Below are positions 1-8,310 of a stretch of DNA of 14,674 nt, piece after piece. Made by a program: the position numbers and the translations under genes. Position 1 is the first letter of the stretch. Each line of letters starts with the position of its first letter. The stretch comes from Candidatus Hodarchaeota archaeon (GTDB lineage: Archaea; Asgardarchaeota; Heimdallarchaeia; Hodarchaeales; Hodarchaeaceae): the NCBI GenBank assembly GCA_016840285.1, contig JAEOSR010000166.1, positions 1 through 14,674 of the forward strand, read 5' to 3'. Below the pieces are notes generated by a model, which was given only the letters and a program-made list of their open reading frames with translations, was not told the DNA's origin and made no database searches.

Positions 1-95
1 CAATGATTAGATCCCGACCCGTTGATTTACCCTTATCAAATTCTTGAGGATTATCTTCTTGGTTGGTCTAATATTCTGAAGAGGTTGAGAATATC

Positions 96-704
96 TTGCC
101 ATTTTGTCCTTTCTGTTATGCAAGTGTTGATCAGGGAAGTGATTACTGCTTAAACTGCGGAAAAAAACTCCCAGACCAACAAGCTGTACCTCCAGAGCCA
201 ACTTTAGTCTGGGATACTCCTCCTTCCGAATATCCCTCAAGAACGACTCAACCTATTACTTTTAGTCCACGAATCTATCATCCTAATCTTAAGGCCCCCC
301 TTCTTAATCGATGTATCGCGCTTGTTACTGATTACTTCCTCTATTATATATCAGGGGTTTTAATTTTTTTTCTTTTGGGAGGGACTGTAGAAGCTATAGA
401 AATCATTCCGCGAAATTACGGTTTAATTGTTTTTACGATAATCATTATTTATGGTGTTGCAGCCCCGTATCTGTGTTTTAAAGATGGAATTCGTGAAGGT
501 AGATCTTTAGGTAAAGGTATGACTGGGTTGAGAGTTGTGGATTTTGCCTCTGGTATGCCAGCATCTAAGTGTCAGTCTTGTGTCCGTAATTGTCTTTGTT
601 GCTGGTTTGATCTCTATTGTTGCTTTTTTATTGCTCTTGTGGATAGGAATGGCCGACGTATTGGCGACCATGTAGCGGGGACGGTTGTAATCCTCGACCG
701 ATGA
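96..704 (+). CDS. Zinc-ribbon plus RDD-family membrane protein
   Basis: About 202 residues. The N-terminus is a small zinc ribbon with paired cysteines C4/C7 and C18/C21, followed by a Pro-rich linker (about 28-65) and an RDD domain. RDD marks seen are the R-x-x-A-x-x-x-D segment (R72 to D79), two hydrophobic spans (about 79-96 and 108-126), the GRSLGKGMTGLRVVD block (136-149) and the closing RRIGDHVAGT stretch. The start is TTG; I accept it because GAGGT lies at 81-85, about 10 bases upstream, and the zinc ribbon begins at once. RDD proteins are integral membrane proteins, mostly of unknown role, some linked to ion transport. Oddity: residues 159-176 carry seven cysteines where relatives are usually hydrophobic. 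No partner gene is adjacent, so the specific role is unknown. Confidence 0.85.
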   Translation: MPFCPFCYASVDQGSDYCLNCGKKLPDQQAVPPEPTLVWDTPPSEYPSRTTQPITFSPRIYHPNLKAPLLNRCIALVTDYFLYYISGVLIFFLLGGTVEAIEIIPRNYGLIVFTIIIIYGVAAPYLCFKDGIREGRSLGKGMTGLRVVDFASGMPASKCQSCVRNCLCCWFDLYCCFFIALVDRNGRRIGDHVAGTVVILDR

Positions 705-1149
705 TGGACAGGTCTTTGAGGTCGACATCACGATAGTGTGACAGGAAGTAGTTGCAGAGGAGAAGAACCACTTAACCATAATCGAGCGTTTTTAAAGAAA
801 AGCTAAAGAATAAATCTGCAGAAACATAAGATTCATCTATTTTATATTCGAAGATGATTGTGAAAGAGGAAAATCATCCCCCAAAAGTTTTCTCTAATGT
901 AATAACTGTTTATTAGTTTTAATTTCCAAAGAATTTAAATTAGTAAAATTAAAGGAGATTCAAAGTTGAAAACTGTGTCAGAGATCTTCTACATTTCTGA
1001 TCTGAAAGAACGATCTTTTTAATGAACTAGCATTTTTTGATTGGGACTGAAATTTAAGAATTGGTCTGCAAGTTTTGCCAATACGATCCATTAACGTGAA
1101 CTAGCCTACCACCGTAAGAACCCACTTCTACAACCATATAGTACGTTAA
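705..1149. other. Intergenic gap with a possible decayed coding tail
   Basis: This 445-base gap has no full gene. Its first 90 bases (700-796) are richer in G and C than the rest. They read, in the +1 frame relative to the RDD gene, as a coding-like stretch interrupted by one TGA (739-741) and ending at TAA near 796. The remainder is AT-rich. The only other item is the very short open frame at 966-1022, listed separately. No tRNA-like fold or strong terminator was recognised. Confidence 0.4.
966..1022 (+). CDS. Possible 18-residue small ORF with a good ribosome binding site
   Basis: An 18-codon frame opens with TTG at 966 and ends with TAA at 1020-1022. Its peptide is MKTVSEIFYISDLKERSF. It is listed only because AAAGGAGAT (951-959) is the best Shine-Dalgarno match in this part of the window, at 6 bases spacing. 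It could be a real micropeptide, the surviving start of a lost gene, or chance. No homologue is recognised. Confidence 0.18.
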   Translation: MKTVSEIFYISDLKERSF

Positions 1150-1206
1150 ATGCTTGATCCTGAAGTGGTGAAAAGCTTTAAATATTATGATTCTGCTATT
1201 TACTCT

Positions 1207-2871
1207 ATGAAAAATGATTTCTTGAGAGCTTTACCGATAATTTTCCTCATTACTTATTTTATTAGTATGGGACTTTTTCCAACTTCAGTTATCACTTTAG
1301 GAAATAGATCTACCTTCAACACTAAGGTTATTCAGGATTCTTTCGAAGAAATATCTCAAGCTGATTACTATTTTCATAATAACTACACAGATTTCGTTGA
1401 GGAACTCAAAACTCTCAATGAGTCATTTCCTGCAATAACCGATGTTTATTCATTAAATGCGAAGTACAATCATGCCCTTACCTTAGGGGGAAAAGAAATA
1501 TGGTGTATTAAAATTACCAATGAAAGTACTGGGAATAATAAACCAGAAGTTCTTTTTATTGGTGGTCATCATGGGAATGAACTTGTTGGGGTAGAAAATG
1601 CCTTTTGGTATGCATACTGGTTATTAAATAATTATGATAAAGATGACCATATTTCTTATCTTGTAGATAATCGTGAAATTTACATTGTTCCCTGCGCTAA
1701 TCCTGATGGGAGATATGCGAGTCCTTATCCAACTCGGGGAAATGGAAATAATGTTGATCTTAATCGTGATTATGATTATGCCCCTGAGACGATTAATAAT
1801 GGACCTTTTTCTGAGATTGAAACTCAATGTATTCGTGATCTTAGTGAAGATCATCAATTTATTATCTCTATAGATTGGCATACAAATTTCTATGGAATTT
1901 TTTGCCCGTGGGGAATTTACTTTAGGGAAGCACAGCCTTGTCCAGATAATAACAGTTTTATGGATATCGCAGATCTAATGAGTTCATTTGCTGGTGATTT
2001 TGGTGAAGGACCTTATCCGAAATTCAACGCTGGTCCTCTAAATGGTAGCTGGAGAGATTGGGCTTATGCTTCCAGAACTGAATTTGGAGGATACTTCACC
2101 AATGATCCTGATGGTTATTCTGCGGGAGGCCAATTAGCATTCGTTGTAGAAGCTTCTTATTACCAATCGAATCTACAAGAAAATGAAAATGAATTAGGGG
2201 GGCCTTCGAGAGATGGGTGGGTGCCTAAAAATATTAGATTAGCACTAGTTGCAACTGATCTCGCTATGCCGTATATCAAAATCATATCGAATCCTCGAAG
2301 AATACAAGAGAAAGGTGCAAGTATTAAATTCAAATGGCAGATATATGGCTGTTTAACTGTGGATGAAACATCATTAGAATGGGCCAGTTCTAAGGATCCT
2401 GATTCTTTCGTCCCTGTGACAGACGATATAACCCTATCTGGACAATCAAGTTGGTTCGGAAAGAAATATAAGATGAATTCCCCTCCATTAGTATCTCTAG
2501 GAAAAACATATTTTCGAGTAAGAGCCAGGGTTGATGCTTATGCAAATAGTTCGTGTGGGAATGGAATAAATTCAGATATCTATTCCAGATATGCAAAAAT
2601 CCGGAATTGGCCAAACTGGAGTGAAAATATGACATCTAATGGTGATGAACAGCTATTAGAAGGAAATTTATACTGGACTAGTGACATAATCGTGATAGAT
2701 GTAGTCGATGACATTACTTATTCAATTTCTTCCACTACAACAGTTACTACGACAAATTCTAAAACAATATCCAATACAGGAACAGTTAGTAATGGAACTT
2801 CTGGATTGGAAGCCCTGCCATTATTAGCAGCAGTTGTTTTCCTAACTAGTTTTTTCAAGCGAAAAAAATGA
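1207..2871 (+). CDS. Secreted, membrane-anchored M14 zinc carboxypeptidase
   Basis: This is a peptidase of the M14 (carboxypeptidase A/E-like) family. Numbering from the in-frame ATG at 1150, the zinc ligands are H141 and E144 in GGHHGNE and H244 in SIDWHTN. NPDGR (184-188) and DLNRD (203-207) supply the substrate-binding Asn/Arg, and E334 in FVVEASYY is the catalytic glutamate, so the active site looks intact. I place the start at 1207 because translation from there begins MKNDFLRALPIIFLITYF, a normal signal peptide; the ATG at 1150 would put 19 hydrophilic residues before it. After the catalytic domain comes a beta-type region (about 375-500), a Ser/Thr-rich stalk (about 528-550) and a hydrophobic C-terminus ending in KRKK, a typical archaeal surface anchor. 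It probably trims peptides outside the cell. It stands alone, with gaps of over 400 bases on both sides. Confidence 0.9.
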   Translation: MKNDFLRALPIIFLITYFISMGLFPTSVITLGNRSTFNTKVIQDSFEEISQADYYFHNNYTDFVEELKTLNESFPAITDVYSLNAKYNHALTLGGKEIWCIKITNESTGNNKPEVLFIGGHHGNELVGVENAFWYAYWLLNNYDKDDHISYLVDNREIYIVPCANPDGRYASPYPTRGNGNNVDLNRDYDYAPETINNGPFSEIETQCIRDLSEDHQFIISIDWHTNFYGIFCPWGIYFREAQPCPDNNSFMDIADLMSSFAGDFGEGPYPKFNAGPLNGSWRDWAYASRTEFGGYFTNDPDGYSAGGQLAFVVEASYYQSNLQENENELGGPSRDGWVPKNIRLALVATDLAMPYIKIISNPRRIQEKGASIKFKWQIYGCLTVDETSLEWASSKDPDSFVPVTDDITLSGQSSWFGKKYKMNSPPLVSLGKTYFRVRARVDAYANSSCGNGINSDIYSRYAKIRNWPNWSENMTSNGDEQLLEGNLYWTSDIIVIDVVDDITYSISSTTTVTTTNSKTISNTGTVSNGTSGLEALPLLAAVVFLTSFFKRKK

Positions 2872-3315
2872 GTCACGATGGTCATTCCAGTTCTTTCTTA
2901 CTATTTACTTTCTGTAAAATACTTCTCGCTATTTAGGTCGCTATAGTATGATTACATCTGACCTCTCAAAATGCAGATGTCTCTACTGTAATTCTGAAAA
3001 TAGATGAAGTTACGAGATTAATTTGTCCTTTGCCCCCATTAACCCACAAAACGTCCCTTTGGAACCATTTTTGGTATCGCTGCTCTCTATGTCTTATCTC
3101 AACCTGAAGTCGAACAACTCTATACAAAATAGGGTCTAGTTCGTGTGTGGAGGGAGTTTTTCACCTTTTCTCATTTTTCTTGTGGGTATAACTTTCTGAT
3201 ATCCAATGTCGTTTAAAGTTGGAATGAAAGAATTTTCATCTATTGCTATTTAGAAAAACTTTTCAAGATTAGGTCAATAATACAAATGAATTAGAAAAAT
3301 CAAAGTGACTTACTT
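2872..3315. other. Intergenic gap containing a degraded gene
   Basis: This 444-base gap separates the peptidase and the GOLD-like protein. The middle (2948-3132) carries the frameshifted zinc-ribbon remnant listed separately. The flanks (2872-2947 and about 3215-3315) are AT-rich, and I see no terminator hairpin or clear promoter in them. Confidence 0.5.
2948..3132 (+). pseudogene. Frameshifted remnant of a zinc-ribbon protein gene
   Basis: Three successive frames give protein-like segments in a natural order. From ATG 2948 the frame reads to TGA at 3005 and contains CRCLYCNSENR, a zinc-ribbon-type cysteine knuckle. One frame on, from 3000, comes IDEVTRLICPL, with a further cysteine where the second knuckle would lie. 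One frame on again, 3043-3132, comes KRPFGTIFGIAALYVLSQ and a short tail before TAG; that frame then stays open to about 3214. Two single-base shifts, near the A-run at 2997-3000 and the C-run at 3032-3036, would join the three into one product. The shifts may be true decay or homopolymer errors in the assembly. Product and family are not identified beyond the zinc ribbon. Confidence 0.35.
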
Positions 3316-4254
3316 GTGAATACCAAAGAATTTCTTTTATTCTGCTTATTACTTTTTATTTTTCCCCCTATTCAGTGTATTAAGGCTGAGAAATTTGTTG
3401 TTTATGATGAAAGCTTTTCTCTTAGTCCAAATGAAAATATATGGTGTAGTTTCAATATAACTAGTCTTCCAGTATACGGTCATTTTGAGGTAACCTGTAA
3501 TGCTGGACTTGATCTCTATATCATGAATGAAAGCGACTCTCAGAAGTGGTTCGCTGGTGAAACAGAAATTAATGCTTTTTATCGGAAAGTTAGAAATACA
3601 AGTTTTTATTTTACCTTCTCTGGTACTGGTATTTGGTTAGTTGTCCTCGACAACACTAAAACCACGAATATTGTCAAAAATGGGAACCTAACCATTACCC
3701 TTTCAGATAAAGCACCTCCACGTGTCCTCAATGCCTATTTTGAAATGAATGATGAACTCAATCCCACCAATCTCACCTTTTATGCCGAAGTACAGGACTT
3801 AGGCTCAGGGATTGCAGAAGTCATTCTCTACTACTACTTTCGAACAAGTGGCGAGCTCAACCAAATGGGTGGGAATGGCGCTGCCCTCCTCCAAGACGAC
3901 CTGGATTGGCTGAAAACGCCCATGACGACTCAAGTGTCCAACGAAACTGATCAGTTCGTCCTGTATATGGTGACTGTGGACTTTGTTGATGCAACCTCCA
4001 ACCTCGACATTATCTATCGTATTTCGACCGAAGATGAGGTAGGTAATATTAATCCAGCTGCATTTGACAGCAGAGACTATCCCCAACGAATCGTTGATCA
4101 AAGATTTATCTATAGATCCCCAGGTCTCCCTGAGTGGGTTCTCCTAGTAGCTGGCCTTGCAGTGTTCGTCAGTTTTATTGGGTCTATTGTTTATGTGAAA
4201 TTCCTCACAAAACGACAAATACGAGTTGTAATAAAGAATAACTCGTTCAACTGA
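3316..4254 (+). CDS. Secreted GOLD-like/Ig-like protein with C-terminal membrane anchor
   Basis: About 312 residues. A signal peptide covers residues 1-24. A GOLD/emp24-like beta-sandwich follows (about 25-131), recognised by the pattern ...LDLYIMNESDSQKWFAGE... then a Y-R-K strand and a W-L-V-V-LDN strand. An Ig-like domain (about 133-258) has the D-x-GSGI-A-E-V-x-L-Y-Y strand and the closing TEDEVGN turn. A transmembrane helix (about 273-297) precedes a short basic cytoplasmic tail. The start is GTG at 3316, chosen because the signal peptide begins there. The product should sit on the outer face of the membrane. Domains of this kind occur in many archaeal surface proteins of unknown ligand, so I assign no function. 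Base composition rises sharply in GC within residues about 176-215, unlike the rest of the gene. Confidence 0.75.
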   Translation: MNTKEFLLFCLLLFIFPPIQCIKAEKFVVYDESFSLSPNENIWCSFNITSLPVYGHFEVTCNAGLDLYIMNESDSQKWFAGETEINAFYRKVRNTSFYFTFSGTGIWLVVLDNTKTTNIVKNGNLTITLSDKAPPRVLNAYFEMNDELNPTNLTFYAEVQDLGSGIAEVILYYYFRTSGELNQMGGNGAALLQDDLDWLKTPMTTQVSNETDQFVLYMVTVDFVDATSNLDIIYRISTEDEVGNINPAAFDSRDYPQRIVDQRFIYRSPGLPEWVLLVAGLAVFVSFIGSIVYVKFLTKRQIRVVIKNNSFN

Positions 4255-4450
4255 ACTGTGAATAGAGACAATTCTTGGATAAGATGTTAAATTTTCTTTG
4301 GATTAATCGATAAATAACATAAATCATTGATTATTTGTCACATATATGGTAAAAATCAAATCAATCAACAATTTTACGACATAAATACCTCAATATCTCA
4401 ATTATAGAATATTGAAAGTAATGATATAGCTTATCGAAAAACTAGTACTA

Positions 4451-5605
4451 ATGGTACAACAGCAAGTTATTCCAATTTCTGATGCAAAAACTCACGAAGA
4501 GATCCATGATTGTCATATAAGTAATACTGGTGCAATCTACCTTTTTGTACAAGAATTACGAAATCGATGGGCTACTTTCATATGGATTTCTCTTGATGAT
4601 GGTCAAAGTTGGAGTAAAAACCAAGTAACACCTTATGACAATAGTGGCTGGGGAGCGGTTTTCACTAATAATGAAAACTTATACGTGATGTATGAACGAG
4701 AACTGGATTTATATCTAGTCCACTCCTCTAATTTTGGGTATGATTGGTCTTCAACACAACTTTTTACATCAGAAGAGTACCAAAATCGCCATCCTCGCTG
4801 CTACACTATTTCGGATGAAATAGCATATATTGTTTGGTCTTCGAATCGAACTGGTGATTGGGAAGTTTATTTAAAAGTTATTACTTACAATTCTATTGCA
4901 GGACAGAGTGATTTTCCAGGTAATCTATTACCACTTGTACCCTTGTTTTCTTTTATCTTCTTGAGTCTTATACTATTATTTGTATCAGTTATCATATTCA
5001 AACAAATTTTTAGTGACATAAAAGGGAAAATGAGAATTCAATCTGATACTACAGCAATTTTTAAGTTATTATCCTTTTTTTTCTTTCTGTTTGGTAAGGT
5101 TCTAGTAGACCCTACAATTCGACGTCTATCAATTTCGCAAGTTCAAGAAAATTATACTCGATTATTAATTCTAAGGTTATTAGAGGATTATGATTTCTTA
5201 CATTTCCGAGAACTCCTACGTAAAACAAAAACTGGGACAGCTCACCTCAAATGGCATATTAAAGTTCTTGAAGATTTTGGATTTATTAACGAGATAAGAT
5301 TTGGTCAATATTTGATCTATCATCTGATCGAAAAACCTCCGAATTCTTCATACATCAAAACATATTTCAGTTTAACCTCAGAAACAGCAATAAAAATTGC
5401 ATCATCATTTTTAGAATTTAAAGTATGGTCTATTAATGATTTAGCTAGCGTACTTAAGATACCAAAAAGGAATGTTGCCTATCACTGTGAAAATCTGCAT
5501 CTTTCAGGAATTCTTGCGAAAAGTGATAAAAATCGTCTTTCTTTGAATTTTGAATATAAAAACTGGGTAGAAAAAGTGGTTTTAAGTAAAAAAACATTAA
5601 ATTGA
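4451..5605 (+). CDS. Membrane protein: Asp-box repeats fused to a tandem winged-helix regulator
   Basis: About 384 residues. Residues 25-145 resemble sialidase-type propeller strands, with two Asp-box motifs: SLDDGQSW (47-54) and SSNFGYDW (92-99). A long hydrophobic helix follows (about 158-186), with basic residues just after it (K184, K191, K193). A second hydrophobic patch (about 203-217) could be another membrane span. The C-terminus holds two winged helices. The first (about 227-293) has HFRELLRKT, HLKWHIKVLEDFGFI and a GQYLIYHL wing, as in archaeal membrane-linked regulators. The second (about 308-370) has INDLASVLKIPKRNVAYHCENLHLSGIL. It is likely a one-component sensor-regulator that binds DNA from the membrane. 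Oddities: there is no signal peptide, and two Asp boxes are too few for a full propeller, so the N-terminus may be truncated; the frame is closed upstream by TAG at 4427. Confidence 0.75.
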   Translation: MVQQQVIPISDAKTHEEIHDCHISNTGAIYLFVQELRNRWATFIWISLDDGQSWSKNQVTPYDNSGWGAVFTNNENLYVMYERELDLYLVHSSNFGYDWSSTQLFTSEEYQNRHPRCYTISDEIAYIVWSSNRTGDWEVYLKVITYNSIAGQSDFPGNLLPLVPLFSFIFLSLILLFVSVIIFKQIFSDIKGKMRIQSDTTAIFKLLSFFFFLFGKVLVDPTIRRLSISQVQENYTRLLILRLLEDYDFLHFRELLRKTKTGTAHLKWHIKVLEDFGFINEIRFGQYLIYHLIEKPPNSSYIKTYFSLTSETAIKIASSFLEFKVWSINDLASVLKIPKRNVAYHCENLHLSGILAKSDKNRLSLNFEYKNWVEKVVLSKKTLN

Positions 5606-6114
5606 CGAGATTCGTAAATCCTTGTTTTTAAAAATACAGAACTAATTTCAATCCTGCCACTAACCGTACCTAGTGAGGTAAAATAGTGAGATCTCAACTG
5701 TATTTAGAAAATTACCTTTTGCGAATGTTAATTTGCTAGTTTGGAAAAGAAAGCATAAGACGGATTTTTGATTTTAAAGTATCAAGCAATGGGGGTAGTA
5801 GAAGGGAGATAGAAAATTCCAAATTCATTAATCCATTAGTTCATGACAATACATGGGTGTTTTTCATGGTATTTGGACTTTAACCGTTGGTTATCTTAAG
5901 AAAATTATATACTGAAGAATTTAACTTTTAGGATAAACTTACATGTAATTAAATTTGTAAAATTCGATAGAAAAACAGATAATATTATTTAATACTTTTT
6001 TTACATGGTCTATTTCATTTAAATGTAATGTTCTTATGAGAGGATTCTCTTAGAGGATACTGTTATTAAAGGATAAACTTACTTCATTTTGAATAAGATT
6101 AAGAAGGATTTTCC
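5606..6114. other. Long intergenic region upstream of the aminotransferase
   Basis: This AT-rich 509-base stretch has no supported gene. The part next to the aminotransferase is repetitive. A 13-base word occurs at 5930-5942 and 6070-6082, and AGGAT recurs at 6041, 6054, 6070 and 6105; the last copy overlaps the ribosome binding site AAGGA (6104-6108). These look more like regulatory DNA than coding DNA. Confidence 0.5.
5930..6082. repeat. Direct 13-base repeat upstream of the aminotransferase gene
   Basis: AGGATAAACTTAC occurs exactly at 5930-5942 and again at 6070-6082, start to start 140 bases. The second copy ends 32 bases before the ATG at 6115. It could be a paired regulator site or the trace of a local duplication; the sequence between the copies is not itself repeated. 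Confidence 0.45.
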
Positions 6115-7284
6115 ATGAATAAAAGTTCTAATTTATCTAGAAGAATTTTGGACATTCAAAAATCGGCTATTCATGAAATGACACGTCTTTCCAAGAAATT
6201 TGAAGATGTGGCTTTTTTATCATGGGCAAAACCAACATCTGGGGCACCTGAATTCATAAGAGCAGCAGCTATCGACGCAATTAAAAATGGGTTGGTGGAT
6301 GGATATTCTGAAAGCTTGGGTATAATAGAATTACGTGAAGAAATTGTAAAGAAGGTAAAAAGCTACAACCAGATTGATGCAACACCCCAACAGATCTTAG
6401 TCACGGTAGGAGCAATTGAAGGATTAGCTGCAGGAATTATGGCTTCAATTGATCCTGGTGATGAGGTAATCTTACCTGATCCAACATATTCGACTCATAT
6501 TCGTCAGGTAATTCTAGCGTCAGGAAAACCTATTTTAGTACCCTTAATTGAAGAGGAGGGATTTAGACTCAATATTGACGAAATTAGAAAAGCAATTACC
6601 TCAAAAACAAAAGCGATAATGTACTGTTCCCCAGCTAATCCTACAGGAGCAGTTTTTACAGAAAAACAACTTAGTGAGTTGGCTGACCTTGCTCTTGAAT
6701 ACAGTTTAATGGTTATTACAGATGAAGCTTATGAATATTTCACTTATGATGGCTATAAACATTTTAGTATTGGGTCTATAGACGAAATGAGAAATCATAC
6801 AATAAGTTGCTTCACCTTTACTAAGAATTATGCCATGACTGGATGGAGAATTGGGTATTTACATGCAAATGAAGAATTTATTCCTCATTTAAATAAAGCC
6901 CATATACCTTTTGCAATATGTGCACCAGTTATTTCCCAATATGCTGCTTTAGCTGCATTAAAAGGACCACAGAACTGTATCGAAGATTTTAGAAATCATT
7001 ATTTAGAAGCGAGGAATTTAATGTGCAAGAGATTAGATGAACTCGCATCTGTTTTTTCCTATCAAAAACCAAGAGGATCATATTTGATGTTCCCAAAAAT
7101 ATTGATAAATGAAGGTAAAGATTCAGTAGCTTTTTGTAAAAAATTATTAAGAGAAATAAAAGTTTCAACGACCCCAGGTATTGCATTTGGACCTTCTGGT
7201 GAGAGCCACATGCGATTATCATTCTGTGTTCCTTTAGATATGATAAATAAAGCATTTGATAGAATGGATAGATTCTTTAGCTAG
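6115..7284 (+). CDS. Class I/II PLP-dependent aminotransferase
   Basis: At 389 residues it has the usual length for fold-type I, AspB-like enzymes. The PLP Schiff-base lysine is K237 in FTKNYAMTGWRIG, with R245 nearby as phosphate contact. NPTG (N175) and DEAYE (D203, Y206) give the cofactor ring contacts. PDPTYSTH is the usual cofactor-pocket segment. R367 in HMRLSF is the substrate-carboxylate arginine. No catalytic residue is missing. It should move an amino group between an amino acid and a 2-oxo acid in the cytoplasm; the donor cannot be read from sequence. The ATG start has AAGGA at 6104-6108. The next gene in the same direction, a TIM-barrel isomerase-like protein, begins about 216 bases later, so a joint transcript is possible but not shown. 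Confidence 0.93.
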   Translation: MNKSSNLSRRILDIQKSAIHEMTRLSKKFEDVAFLSWAKPTSGAPEFIRAAAIDAIKNGLVDGYSESLGIIELREEIVKKVKSYNQIDATPQQILVTVGAIEGLAAGIMASIDPGDEVILPDPTYSTHIRQVILASGKPILVPLIEEEGFRLNIDEIRKAITSKTKAIMYCSPANPTGAVFTEKQLSELADLALEYSLMVITDEAYEYFTYDGYKHFSIGSIDEMRNHTISCFTFTKNYAMTGWRIGYLHANEEFIPHLNKAHIPFAICAPVISQYAALAALKGPQNCIEDFRNHYLEARNLMCKRLDELASVFSYQKPRGSYLMFPKILINEGKDSVAFCKKLLREIKVSTTPGIAFGPSGESHMRLSFCVPLDMINKAFDRMDRFFS

Positions 7285-7500
7285 ATTGTACTTTTTATAT
7301 GGTAGAATCAACCTGTTAATTAGAAATCTCTCAATATTACGTATGAGCTATAAAGACCAAATCCATTAATAATACTATCATAATGTATGCAAAATCAATG
7401 ATTATTGCTTTTAAAGATTTCAAGGAGTTCATTATATTTCACTTCACAATCCTTTTTACAAATATTCTCACCTAAATCAATTTTGACTGTGCTGAAATTA

Positions 7501-8310
7501 ATGCGAAAAATTGGTTTTTCGTTTCAGGTTAGTTCTAGAACATCAATTAATCTTGAAAAAGTTCTTACTGCAGGTTTTACACACATTGAGCTGAAATGGG
7601 ACAATTTTTCCTCTCAATCTGAACAGAAGAAAATTATTACTTTTTTATTAAATCAAGACTTGGGAGGACTCACCTTTTCTCTTCACACACCATTAAAAAA
7701 CATTAATATTGGATCTTTATCGGAAATTAAGCGTAAACAATCAGTCATCTGTGTAACCGAGGCAATACGCGTAGCAAAGGAGTTAGAGACCATATTTGTT
7801 GTATTACACGGGGGTAAGATCCCTGCTGGATTACCAAGAGATCAAAAATCAACGGAAAAAGCGTATCAGACGCAGTTAAAATCGCTTCAAGAAATTCATT
7901 CATTCTGTAAAGAACAAGGAATGGTACTCGCCCTTGAAAATGGGTATTCAATAAAAGACTTGGGATTATTAACAACCATTGATGAGATGGCTCAATTAAA
8001 TGACCTTATTGATGATCTATCTTTTGTTCTAGATATTGGCCATTTTATCCTCAATAATCCTTTATCAAGTATTCAGATACAACTCAAGAAGCATCCCTCC
8101 CTTCGATTTAGTGCCATTCATTTACATGATAATAACCAAACCGCTGATGATCATTTAGCACTAGGACAAGGAATTCTTCTCCAACAAAAGAAAGAATTGA
8201 AAGCTATTCTAAAATCACTAAATAATTGTCCAATTATTATCGAAAGTACAGGATTAAAAGCTTCTCTATTAACTAAGGCTAGGCTTCTTCAAAATGATCT
8301 TCTAAACTAG
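7501..8310 (+). CDS. Sugar-phosphate isomerase/epimerase family TIM-barrel protein
   Basis: About 269 residues of the xylose-isomerase-like TIM barrel (AP endonuclease 2 superfamily). Metal-site strands appear in order: FSLHTPL (H62), VLHGG (H103), LALENGY (E146), VLDIGH (D178, H181), IHLHDN (H207, H209, D210), DDHLALGQG (D217, H218) and IIEST (E248). The complete set of acid and histidine ligands points to an active metal enzyme that isomerises or epimerises a sugar, sugar acid or inositol derivative; the substrate is unknown. I use the ATG at 7501 because MRKIGFSFQ is the normal first strand of the family. An in-frame TTG at 7405 would add 32 residues of no recognisable fold. The gene converges on the CDP-alcohol phosphotransferase gene, and their stop codons overlap in one CTAG. 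Confidence 0.85.
   Translation: MRKIGFSFQVSSRTSINLEKVLTAGFTHIELKWDNFSSQSEQKKIITFLLNQDLGGLTFSLHTPLKNINIGSLSEIKRKQSVICVTEAIRVAKELETIFVVLHGGKIPAGLPRDQKSTEKAYQTQLKSLQEIHSFCKEQGMVLALENGYSIKDLGLLTTIDEMAQLNDLIDDLSFVLDIGHFILNNPLSSIQIQLKKHPSLRFSAIHLHDNNQTADDHLALGQGILLQQKKELKAILKSLNNCPIIIESTGLKASLLTKARLLQNDLLN

Noticed and set aside
4326..4365. ATTGATT/AATCAAT arms around CATATATG upstream of the Asp-box/winged-helix gene
   Set aside because: Seven-base arms separated by 26 bases are expected by chance in this AT-rich DNA, and the site is about 90 bases from the start codon.
5740..5883. 48-codon stop-free stretch in the gap before the aminotransferase
   Set aside because: No start codon near its beginning, no ribosome binding site and no recognisable motif; a stretch this short can occur by chance.
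7405..7500. Longer N-terminus of the isomerase from TTG 7405
   Set aside because: The added 32 residues lack any family feature, while the ATG at 7501 starts exactly at the first barrel strand.
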